Shown here: in pieces, positions 14,301-24,883 of the stretch
Layout: each line of letters opens with the position of its first letter
How positions within the stretch are numbered: the stretch's first letter is position 1
Source: Hydractinia symbiolongicarpus
Lineage: Eukaryota; Cnidaria; Hydrozoa; Anthoathecata; Hydractiniidae
NCBI RefSeq assembly: GCF_029227915.1
Contig: NC_079879.1
Span: 30,944,501-31,008,500 of the forward strand
Length of the DNA stretch: 64,000 nt
Direction of reading: 5' to 3'
Notes under the pieces: generated by a model
What the model saw: the letters and a program-made list of their open reading frames with translations, nothing else
Told to the model about the DNA's origin: nothing
The model's database searches: none
Position numbers and translations under genes: made by a program

Positions 14301-15090
14301 AAGCCCGGAATTTACGGTAAATCGCGGGTTTTCGTTTGCCGGCGATTAAACCTCTTTCATTAAGCATCTCATCAAAAATGAAAACATTTTTGAAAACTAC
14401 AAGTCTCATGCGTTTTAGTGGTGAGAAAAAAATTTAAAAAATCGTTCGGAAAATGAGTTTACTTCCTGGGTACTTTCTTTGTATACTTCTGACTATACGG
14501 GCCGAGTCCGGGATTTACGGGAAATCGCGGGTTTTCGTTTGCCGGCGATTAAACTTCTTTTATTCAGCGTCTCATCAAAAATGAAAACAAGTTTGAAGAC
14601 TACAAGTCTCATGCGTTTTAGTGGTGAAAAAATAATTTAAAAAATGGTTCGGGAAATGAGTTTACTCCCTGGGTACTTTCTTTGTATACTTTTGACTATA
14701 CGGGCCAAGCCCGGGATTTAGGGGAAATCGCTGGTTTTCGTTTGCCGGCGATTAAACCTCTTTCATTAAGCGTCTCATCAAAAATGAAAACATTTTTGAA
14801 AACTACAAGTCTCATGCGTTTTAGTGGTGAAAAAATAATTTAAAAAATGGTTGTGGAAATGAGTTTACTCACAGGGTACTTTCTTTGTATACATTCGACT
14901 ATACGGGCTAAGCCCGGGATTTACGGGAAATTACGGGTTTTCGTTTGCCGGCGATTAAACTTCTTTCATTAAGCGTCTCATCAAGAATGAAAACATTTTT
15001 GAAAACTACAAGTCTCATGCGTTTTAATGGTGAAAAAAAAAATTAAAAAATCGTTCGGAAAATGAGTTTACTTCCTGGGTACTTTCTTTG
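8392..15090 (+). repeat. 33-monomer tandem duplication, copy 1 (6699 bp)
   Basis: Sequence from TATACATTTG at 8392 is repeated from 15091 at a shift of 6699 bp, exactly 33 times 203. The match runs through many distinctive units, such as CATCAAAATG lacking a base near 10313 and 17012. Only scattered single-base differences were noticed, for example C/T at 9461 vs 16160, A/G at 10133 vs 16832, and A/C at 12456 vs 19155. The junction at 15090/15091 sits inside a monomer at the same phase as the block start, the signature of unequal exchange in register. Confidence 0.88.
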
Positions 15091-18000
15091 TATACATTTG
15101 ACTATACGGGCCAAGCCCGGGATTTACGGGAAATCGCGGGTTTTCGTTTTCCGGCGATTAAACCACTTTCATTAAGCGTCTCATCAAAAATGAAAACATT
15201 TCTGAAAACTAAAAGTCTCATGCGTTTTAGTGGTGAAAAGATAATTTAAAAAATCGTTCGGGAAATGAGTTTACTCCCTGGGTACTATCTTTGTATACTT
15301 TTGACTATACGGGCCGAGTCCGGGATTTACGGGAAGTCGCGGGTTTTCGTTTACCGGCGATTTAACTTCTTTTATTCAGCGTCTCCTCAAAAATGAAAAC
15401 ATTTTTAAAAACTACAAGTCTTATGGGCTTTAGTGGTGACATAATAATTTAAAAAATCGTTTTGGAAATGAGTTTACTCACAGGGTACTTTCTTTGTATA
15501 CATTTGACTATACGGGCCAAGCCTGGGATTTACGGGAAATCGCGGGTTTTCGTTTTCCGGCGATTAAACCACTTTCATTAAGCGTCTCATCAAAAACGAA
15601 AACATTTCTGAAAACTACAAGTCTCATGCGTTTTAGTGGTGAAAAGATAATTTAAAAAATCGTTCGGGAAATGAGTTTACTCCCTGGGTACTATCTTTGT
15701 ATACTTTTGACTATACGGGCCGAGTCCGGGATTTACGGGAAGTCGCAGGTTTTCGTTTGCCGGCGATTTAACTTCTTTTATTCAGCGTCTCCTCAAAAAT
15801 GAAAACATTTTTAAAAACTACAAGTCTTATAGGCTTTAGTGGTGACATAATATTTTAAAAAATCGTTCGGGAAATGGGTTTACACCCCAGGTACTTTCTT
15901 TGTATGCTCTTGACTATTCGGGCCAAGCCCGGGGTTTACGGGAAATGGCGGGTTTTCCTTTGTCGGCGATTAAACCACTTTCATTAAGCGTCTCATCAAA
16001 AATGAAAACAATTCTGAAAACTACAAGTCTCATGCGTTTTAGTGGTGCAAAAATAATTTAAAAAATCGTTCGGGAAATGAGTTTACTCCCTGGGTACTTT
16101 CTTTGTATACTTTTGACTATACGGGCCGAGTCCGGGATTTACGGGAAATCGCGGGTTTTTGTTTGCCGGCGATTAAACTTCTTTTATTCAGCGTCTCATC
16201 AAAAATGAAAACATTTTTAAAAACTACAAGTCTCATGGGCTTTAGTGGTGAAATAATAATTTAAAAAATCGTTCGGGAAATGGGTTTACACCCCGGGTAC
16301 TTTCTTTGTATACTTTTGACTATTCGGGCCAAGCCCGGGGTTTACGGGAAATGGCGGGTTTTCGTTTGCCGGCGATTAAACTTCTTTTATTCAGTGTCTC
16401 ATCAAAAATGAAAACATTTTTGAAAACTACAAGTCTTTTGCGTTTTAGTGGTGAAAAGATAATTTAAAAATTCGTTCGGGAAATGAGTTTACTCCCTGGG
16501 TACTTTCTTTGTATACTTTTGACTATACGGGCCGAGTCTGGGATTTACGGGAAGTCGCGGGTTTTCGTTTGCCGGCGATTAAACTACTTTTATTCAGCGT
16601 CACATCAAAAATGAAAACATTTTTAAAAACTACAAGTCTCATGGGCTTTAGTGGTGAAATAATAATTTAAAAAATCGTTTGGGAAATGAGTTTACTCCCT
16701 GGGTACTTTCTTTGTATACTTTTGACTATACGGGCCAAGCCCGGGATTTACGGGAAATGGCGGGTTTTCGTTTGCCGGCGATTAAACCTCTTTTATTCAG
16801 CGTCTCATCAAAAATGAAAACATTTTTAAAAGCTAAAATTCTCATGCGTTTTAGTGGTGAAAAAATAATTTAAAAAATCGTTCGGGAAATGAGTTTACTT
16901 CCTGGGTACTTTCTTTGTATACTTTTGACTTTACAGGCCGAGTCCGGGATTTACGGGAAATCGCAGGTTTTCGTTTGCCGGCGATTAAACTTCTTTTATT
17001 CAGCGTCTCATCAAAATGAAAACAAGTTTGAAGACTACAAGTCTCATGCGTTTTAGTGGTGAAAAAATAATTTAAAAAGTCGTTCGGAAAATGAGTTTAC
17101 ACCCTGGGCACTTTCTCTGTATACTTTTGACTATACGGGCCAAGCCCGGGATTTACGGGAAATCGCGGGTTTTCGTTTGCCGGCGATTAAACTTCTTTTA
17201 TTCAGCGTCTCATCAAAAATGAAAACATTTTTGAAAACTACAAGTCTTATGCGTTTTAGTGATGAAAAAATAATTTAAAAAATCGTTGTGGAAATGAGTT
17301 TACTCACAGGGTACTTTCTTTGTATACATTCGACTATACGGGCCAAGCCCGGGATTTAGGGGAAATCACGGGTTTTCGTTTGCCGGCGATTAAACTTCTT
17401 TCATTAAGCGTCTCATGAAGAATGAAAACATTTTTGAAAACTACAAGTCTCATGCGTTTTAGTGGTGAAAAAAAAATTTAAAAAGATCGTTGTGGAAATG
17501 AGTTTACTCACAGGGTACTTTCTTTGTATACATTCGACTTTACGGGCCAAACCCGGGATTTACGGGAAATCACGGGTTTTCGTTTGCCGGCGATTAAACT
17601 TCTTTCATTAAGCGTCTCATCAAGAATGAAAACATTTTTGAAAACTACAAGTCTCATGCGTTTTAGTGGTGAAAAAAAAATTTAAACAATCGTTCGGAAA
17701 ATGAGTTTACTTCCTGGGTACTTTCTTTGTATACTTTTTGACTATACGGGCCGAGTCTGGGATTTACGGGAAATCGCGGGTTTTTGTTTGCCGGCGATTA
17801 AACTTCTTTTATTCAGCGTCTCATCAAAAATGAAAACAAGTTTGAAGACTACAAGTCTCATGCGTTTTAGTGGTGAAAAAATAATTTAAAAAATCGTTCG
17901 GAAAATGAGTTTACTCCCTGGGTACTTTCTTTGTATACTTTTGACTATACGGGCCAAGCCCGGGATTTACGGGAAATCGCGGGTTTTCGTTTGCCGGCGA

Positions 18001-21000
18001 TTAAACTTCTTTTATTCAGCGTCTCATCAAAAATGAAAACATTTTTGAAAACTACAAGTCTTATGCGTTTTAGTGATGAAAAAATAATTTAAAAAATCGT
18101 TGTGGAAATGAGTTTACTCACAGGGTACTTTCTTTGTATACATTCGACTATACGGGCCAAGCCCGGGATTTAGGGGAAATCACGGGTTTTCGTTTGCCGG
18201 CGATTAAACTTCTTTCATTAAGCGTCTCATCAAGAATGAAAACATTTTTGAAAACTACAAGTCTCATGCGTTTTAGTGGTGAAAAAAAAATTTAAAAAAT
18301 CGTTCGGAAAATGAGTTTACTTCCTGGGTACTTTCTTTGTATACTTTTTGACTATACGGGCCGAGTCTGGGATTTACGGGAAATCGCGGGTTTTTGTTTG
18401 CCGGCGATTAAACTTCTTTTATTCAGCGTCTCATCAAAAATGAAAACAAGTTTGAAGACTACAAGCCTCTTGCGTTTTAGTGGTGAAAAAATAATTTAAA
18501 AAATCGTTCGGGAAATGAGTTTACTCCCTGGGTACTTTCTTTGTATACTTTTGACTATACGGCCAAGCCCGGGATTTACGGGAAATCGTAGGTTTTCGTT
18601 TGCCGGGGATTAAACTTCTTTTATTCAGCGTCTCATAAAAAATGAAAACATTTTTGAAAACTACAAGTCTTATGCGTTTTAGTGGTGAAAAAATAATTTA
18701 AAAAATCGTTGTGGAAATAAGTTTACTCACAGGGAACTTTCTTTGTATACTTTTGACTTTACAGGCCGAGTCCAGGATTTACGGGAAATCGCAGGTTTTC
18801 GTTTGCCGACGATTAAACTTCTTTTATTCAGCGTCTCATCAAAAATGAAAACAAGTTTGAAGACTACAAGTCTCATGCGTTTTAGTGGTGAAAAAATAAT
18901 TTAAAAAATCGTTGTGGAAATGAGTTTACTTACAGGGTACTTTCTTTGTATACATTCGACTATACGGGCCAAGCCCGGGATTTAGGGGAAATCACGGGTT
19001 TTCGTTTGCCGGCGATTAAACTTCTTTCATTAAGCGTCTCATCAAAAATGAAAACAAGTTTGAAGACTACAAGTCTCATGCGTTTTAGTGGTGAAAAAAA
19101 AATTTTAAAAATCGTTCGGAAAATGAGTTTACTCCCTGGGTACTTTCTTTGTTTCCTTTTGACCATACGGGCCAAGCCCGGGATTTACGGGAAATCGCGG
19201 GTTTTCGTTTGCCGGTGATTAAACTTCTTTTATTCAGCGTCTCATCAAAAATGAAAACATTTTTGAAAACTACAAGTCTTATGCGTTTTAGTGGTGAAAA
19301 AAAAATTTAAAAAATCGTTCGGAAAATGAGTTTACTTCCTGGGTACTTTCTTTGTATACTTTTGACTATACGGGCCGAGTCCGGGATTTACGGGAAATCG
19401 CGGGTTTTTGTTTGCCGGCGATTAAACTTCTTTTATTCAGCGTCTCATCAAAAATGAAAACAAGTTTGAAGACTACAAGCCTCATGCGTTTTAGTGGTGA
19501 AAAAATAATTTAAAAAATCGTTCGGGAAATAAGTTTACACACAGGGTACTTTTTTTGTATACATTCGACTGTACGGGCCAAGCCCGGGATTTACGGGAAA
19601 TCGCGGGTTTTCGTTTGCCGGCGATTAAACCTCTTTCATTAAGCGTCTCATCAAAAATGAAAAATTTTTTGAAAACTACCAGTCTCATGCGTTTTAGTGG
19701 TGAAAAAAAAATTTAAAAATTCGTTCGGGAAATGAGTTTACTCCCTGGGTACTTTCTTTGTATACATTCTACTACACGGGCCAAGCCCGGGATTTAGGGG
19801 AAATCGCTGGTTTTCGTTTGCCGGCGATTAAACCTCTTTCATTAAGCGTCTCATCAAAAATGAAAACATTTTTGAAAACTAAAAGTCTCATGCGTTTTAG
19901 TGGTGAAAAAATAATTTAAAAAATCGTTCGGAAATTGAGTTTACTTCCTGGGTACTTTCTTTGTATACTTTTGACTATACGGGCCGAGTCCGGGATTTAC
20001 GGGAAATCGCGGGATTTCGTTTGCCGGCGATTAAACTTCTTTTATTCAGCGTCCCATCAAAAATGAAAACGTTTTTGAAAACTACAAGTCTCATGCGTTT
20101 TAGTGGTGAAAAAATAATATAAAAAATCGTTCGGGAAATGAGTTTACTCCCTGGGTACTTTCTTTGTATACTTTTGACTATACGCGCCAAGCCCGGGATT
20201 TACGGGAAATGGCGGATTTTCGTTTGCCGGCGATTAAACTTCTTTTATTCAGTGTCTCATCAAAAATGAAAACATTTTTGAAAACTACAAGTCTCATGCG
20301 TTTTAGTGGTGAAAAGATAATTTAAAAAATCGTTTTGGAAATGAGTTTACTCACAAGCTACTTTCTGTGTATACATTCGACTATACGGGCCATGCCCGGG
20401 ATTTACGGGAAATCGCGGGTTTTCTTTTGGCGGCGATTAAACCACTTTCATTAAGCGTCTCATCAAAAATGAACACATTTCTGAAAACTACAAGTCTCAT
20501 GCGTTTTAGTGGTGAAAAAATAATTTAAAAAATCGTTCGGTAAATGAGTTTACTCCCTGGGTACTTTCTTTGTATACTTTTGACTATACGGGCCAAGCCC
20601 GGGATTTACGGGAAATCGCGGGTTTTCGTTTGCCGGCGATTAAACTTCTTTTATTCAGCGTCTCATAAAAAATGAAAACATTTTTGAAAACTACAAGTCT
20701 TATGAGTTTTAGTGGTGAAAAAATAATTTAAAAAATCCTTGTGGAAATGAGTTGACTCACAGGGTACTTTCTTTGTATACATTCGACTATACGGGCCAAG
20801 CCCGGAATTTACGGTAAATCGCGGGTTTTCGTTTGCCGGCGATTAAACCTCTTTCATTAAGCATCTCATCAAAAATGAAAACATTTTTGAAAACTACAAG
20901 TCTCATGCGTTTTAGTGGTGAGAAAAAAATTTAAAAAATCGTTCGGAAAATGAGTTTACTTCCTGGGTACTTTCTTTGTATACTTCTGACTATACGGGCC

Positions 21001-21390
21001 GAGTCCGGGATTTACGGGAAATCGCGGGTTTTCGTTTGCCGGCGATTAAACTTCTTTTATTCAGCGTCTCATCAAAAATGAAAACAAGTTTGAAGACTAC
21101 AAGTCTCATGCGTTTTAGTGGTGAAAAAGTAATTTAAAAAATGGTTCGGGAAATGAGTTTACTCCTTGGGTACTTTCTTTGTATACTTTTGACTATACGG
21201 GCCAAGCCCGGGATTTAGGGGAAATCGCTGGTTTTCGTTTGCCGGCGATTAAACCTCTTTCATTAAGCGTCTCATCAAAAATGAAAACATTTTTGAAAAC
21301 TACAAGTCTCATGCGTTTTAGTGGTGAAAAAAAAAATTAAAAAATCGTTCGGAAAATGAGTTTACTTCCTGGGTACTTTCTTTGTATACT
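15091..21390 (+). repeat. 33-monomer tandem duplication, copy 2 (31 monomers left)
   Basis: This is the second copy of the block above. It has lost two single monomers: the equivalent of about 12,830-13,031 and one within about 14,830-15,040. After the first loss the shift falls from 6699 to 6497 bp. At about 19,510-19,530 a chimeric unit joins the GTTCGGGAAAT left part of one monomer to the AAGTTTACACACAGGG right part of the next. After the second loss the copy ends near 21,390, where sequence continues past the point at which copy 1 was joined to copy 2. Confidence 0.85.
19479..19681 (+). repeat. Chimeric monomer region marking a one-unit deletion
   Basis: In copy 1 the CGGG-type monomer (near 12,825) is followed by a TGTG-type monomer with AAATAAGTTTACACACAGGG (near 13,030). 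Here the left half of the first is fused to the right half of the second within the shared GGAAAT. One monomer is lost and the phase is kept. Confidence 0.82.
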
Positions 21391-24300
21391 TTTGACTATA
21401 CGGGCCGAGTCCGGGATTTACGAGAAATCGCGGGTTTTTGTTTGCCGGCGATTAAACTTCTTTTATTCAGCGTCTCATCAAAAATGAAAACAAGTTTGAA
21501 GACTACAAGCCTCATGCGTTTTAGTGGTGAAAAAATAATTTAAAAAATCGTTCGGGAAATGAGTTTACTCCCTGGGTACTTTCTTTGTATACTTTTGACT
21601 ATACGGCCAAGCGCGGGTTTTACTGGAAATCGTGGGTTTTCGTTTGCCGGGGATTAAACCTCTTTCATTAAGCGTCTCATCAAAAATGAAAACATTTTTG
21701 AAAACTAAAAGTCTCATGCGTTTTAGTGGTGAAAAAATAATTTAAAAAATCGTTCGGAAATTGAGTTTACTTCCTGGGTACTTTCTTTGTATACTTTTGA
21801 CTATACGGGCCGAGTCCGGGATTTACGGGAAATCGCGGGATTTCGTTTGCCGGCGATTAAACTTCTTTTATTCAGCGTCCCATCAAAAATGAAAACGTTT
21901 TTGAAAACTACAAGTCTCATGCGTTTTAGTGGTGAAAAAATAATATAAAAAATCGTTCGGGAAATGAGTTTACTCCCTGGGTACTTTCTTTGTATACTTT
22001 TGACTATACGCGCCAAGCCCGGGATTTACGGGAAATGGCGGATTTTCGTTTGCCGGCGATTAAACTTCTTTTATTCAGTGTCTCATCAAAAATGAAAACA
22101 TTTTTGAAAACTACAAGTCTCATGCGTTTTAGTGGTGAAAAGATAATTTAAAAAATCGTTTTGGAAATGAGTTTACTCAAAAGCTACTTTCTTTGTATAC
22201 ATTCGACTACACGGGCCAAGCCCGGGATTTAGGGGAAATCGCTGGTTTTCGTTTGCCGGCGATTAAACCTCTTTCATTAAGCGTCTCATCAAAATTGAAA
22301 ACATTTTTGAAAACTACAAGTCTCATGCGTTTTAGTGGTGAAAAGATAATTGAAAAAATCGTTTTGGAAATGAGTTTACTCACAAGCTACTTTCTGTGTA
22401 TACATTCGACTATACGGGCCAAGCCCGGGATTTACGGGAAATCGCGGGTTTTGTTTTGCCGGCGATTAAATCACTTTCATTAAACGTCTCATCGAAAATG
22501 ATCACATTTCTGAAAACTACAAGTCTCATGCGTTTTAGTGGTGAAAAAATAATTTAAAAAATCGTTCGGGAAATGAGTTTACTCCCTGGGTACTTTCTTT
22601 GTATACTTTTGACTATACGGGCCAAGCCCGGGATTTACGGGAAATGGTGGGCTTTCGTTTGCCGGGGATTAAACTTCTTTTATTCAGCGTCTCATAAAGA
22701 ATGAAAACATTTTTAAAAACTACAAGTCTTATGCGTTTTAGTGGTGAAAAAATAATTTAAAAAATCGTTGTGGAAATGAGTTTACTCACAGGGTACTTTC
22801 TTTGTATACATTCGACTGTACGGGCCAAGCCCGGGATTTACGGGAAATCGCGGGTTTTCGTTTGCCGGCGATTAAACCTCTTTCATTAAGCGTCTCATCA
22901 AAAATGAAAACATTTTTGAAAACTACAAGTCTCATGCGTTTTAGTGGTGAAAAAAAAATTTAAAATTTCGTTCGGGAAATGAGTTTACTCCCTGGGTACT
23001 TTCTTTGTATACATTCGACTACACGGGCCAAGCCCGGGATTTAGGGGAAATCGCTGGTTTTCGTTTGCCGGCGATTAAACCTCTTTCATTAAGCGTCTCA
23101 TCAAAATTGAAAACATTTTTGAAAACTACAAGTCTCATGCGTTTTAGTGGTGAAAAAATAATTTAAAAAATCGTTCGGAAATTGAGTTTACTTCCTGGGT
23201 ACTTTCTTTGTATACTTGTGACTATACGGGCCGAGTCCGGGATTTACAGGAAATCGCGGGATTTCGTTTGCCGGCGATTAAACTTCTTTTATTCAGCGTC
23301 CCCTCAAAAATGAAAACATTTTTGAAAACTACAAGTCTCATGCGTTTTAGTGGTGAAAAAATAATTTAAAAAATGGTTCGGGAAATGAGTTTACTCCCTG
23401 GGTACTTTCTTTGTATACTTTTGACTATACGGGCCAAGCCCGGGATTTAGGGGAAATCGCTGGTTTTCGTTTGCCGGCGATTAAACCTCTTTCATTAAGC
23501 GTCTCATCAAAAATGAAAACATTTTTGAAAACTACAAGTCTCATGCGTTTTAGTGGTGAAAAAATAATTTAAAAAATGGTTGTGGAAATGAGTTTACTCA
23601 CAGGGTACTTTCTTTGTATACATTCGACTATACGGGCTAAGCCCGGGATTTACGGGAAATTACGGGTTTTCGTTTGCCGGCGATTAAACTTCTTTCATTA
23701 AGCGTCTCATCAAGAATGAAAACATTTTTGAAAACTACAAGTCTCATGCGTTTTAGTGGTGAAAAAAAAAATTAAAAAATCGTTCGGAAAATGAGTTTAC
23801 TTCCTGGGTACTTTCTTTGTATACTTTTGACTATACGGGCCGAGTCCGGGATTTACGGGAAATCGCGGGTTTTTGTTTGCCGGCGATTAAACTTCTTTTA
23901 TTCAGCGTCTCATCAAAAATGAAAACAAGTTTGAAGACTACAAGCCTCATGCGTTTTAGTGGTGAAAAAATAATTTAAAAAATCGTTCGGGAAATGAGTT
24001 TACTCCCTGGGTACTTTCTTTGTATACTTTTGACTATACGGCCAAGCGCGGGTTTTACTGGAAATCGTGGGTTTTCGTTTGCCGGCGATTAAACCTCTTT
24101 CATTAAGCGTCTCATCAAAAATGAAAACATTTTTGAAAACTAAAAGTCTCATGCGTTTTAGTGGTGAAAAAATAATTTAAAAAATCGTTCGGAAATTGAG
24201 TTTACTTCCTGGGTACTTTCTTTGTATACTTTTGACTATACGGGCCGAGTCCGGGATTTACGGGAAATCGCGGGATTTCGTTTGCCGGCGATTAAACTTC

Positions 24301-24615
24301 TTTTATTCAGCGTCCCATCAAAAATGAAAACGTTTTTGAAAACTACAAGTCTCATGCGTTTTAGTGGTGAAAAAATAATATAAAAAATCGTTCGGGAAAT
24401 GAGTTTACTCCCTGGGTACTTTCTTTGTATACTTTTGACTATACGCGCCAAGCCCGGGATTTACGGGAAATGGCGGATTTTCGTTTGCCGGCGATTAAAC
24501 TTCTTTTATTCAGTGTCTCATCAAAAATGAAAACATTTTTGAAAACTACAAGTCTCATGCGTTTTAGTGGTGAAAAGATAATTTAAAAAATCGTTTTGGA
24601 AATGAGTTTACTCAC
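21290..24615 (+). repeat. 12-mer related segments (period about 2435 bp)
   Basis: About 21,290-22,180 recurs at about 23,725-24,615. It is marked by GGCCAAGCGCGGGTTTTAC (GCCAAGCGCG at 21606 and 24041), the GTGAAAAAAAAAATTAAA poly-A form, and CGTCCCATC with AAAACGTTTTTG. Between the two lie units of other subtypes, including the only tracts with CTCAAAAGC and ATGATCACATT. Confidence 0.72.
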
Positions 24616-24723
24616 AAGCTACTTTCTGTGTATACATTCGACTATACGGGCCATGCCCGGGATTTACGGGAAATCGCGGGTTTTCTTTTGGCGGCGATTA
24701 AACCACTTTCATTAAGCGTCTCA

Positions 24724-24745
24724 TCAAAAATGAAAACATTTTTGA
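24724..24745. repeat. Perfect 9-bp inverted repeat across the monomer boundary (example)
   Basis: Arm TCAAAAATG (24724-24732), loop AAAA, arm CATTTTTGA (24737-24745). The arms are exact reverse complements, and the motif recurs at most monomer junctions. Several subtypes weaken it: ACAAGTTTGAAGAC keeps only the outer five pairs, ACATTTCTG adds one mismatch, and CATAAAAA shortens the stem to seven pairs. It could extrude as a hairpin or cruciform, or mark a dyad-binding site; both are inference. Confidence 0.85.
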
Positions 24746-24806
24746 AAACTACAAGTCTCATGCGTTTTAGTGGTGAAAAAATAATTTAAAAAATCGTTCG
24801 GTAAAT

Positions 24807-24816
24807 GAGTTTACTC
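24807..24816. repeat. GAGT-TT-ACTC dyad (example)
   Basis: This 4-bp-arm inverted repeat lies in the middle of nearly every monomer. In the TGTG class it becomes TGAGT-TT-ACTCA. Its flanks tend to change together: TGTG on the left goes with CACA on the right, CGGGA with CTCCC, and CGGAA with CTTCC, with exceptions. A subset reads GAGTTGACTC, which keeps the arms. Confidence 0.75.
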
Positions 24817-24849
24817 CCTGGGTACTTTCTTTGTATACTTTTGACTATA

Positions 24850-24883
24850 CGGGCCAAGCCCGGGATTTACGGGAAATCGCGGG
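24850..24883. repeat. G/C-rich core with phased CGGG motifs and two dyads (example)
   Basis: CGGG begins at 24850, 24861, 24870 and 24880, spaced 11, 9 and 10 bp. The segment contains the inverted repeats CGGGC-CAA-GCCCG (24850-24862) and GATTT-ACGGG-AAATC (24864-24878). In the CCGAGTCCGGG subtype the first stem would keep a G-T wobble in RNA. One face of the helix would carry repeated CGGG, as expected of a protein-binding array, but no known factor is recognised. Confidence 0.7.

Noticed and set aside
24832-24852. Promoter-like TTGACTATA and TATAC boxes
   Set aside because: These are fixed parts of the satellite unit, with no gene downstream. Short matches of this kind are expected by chance.
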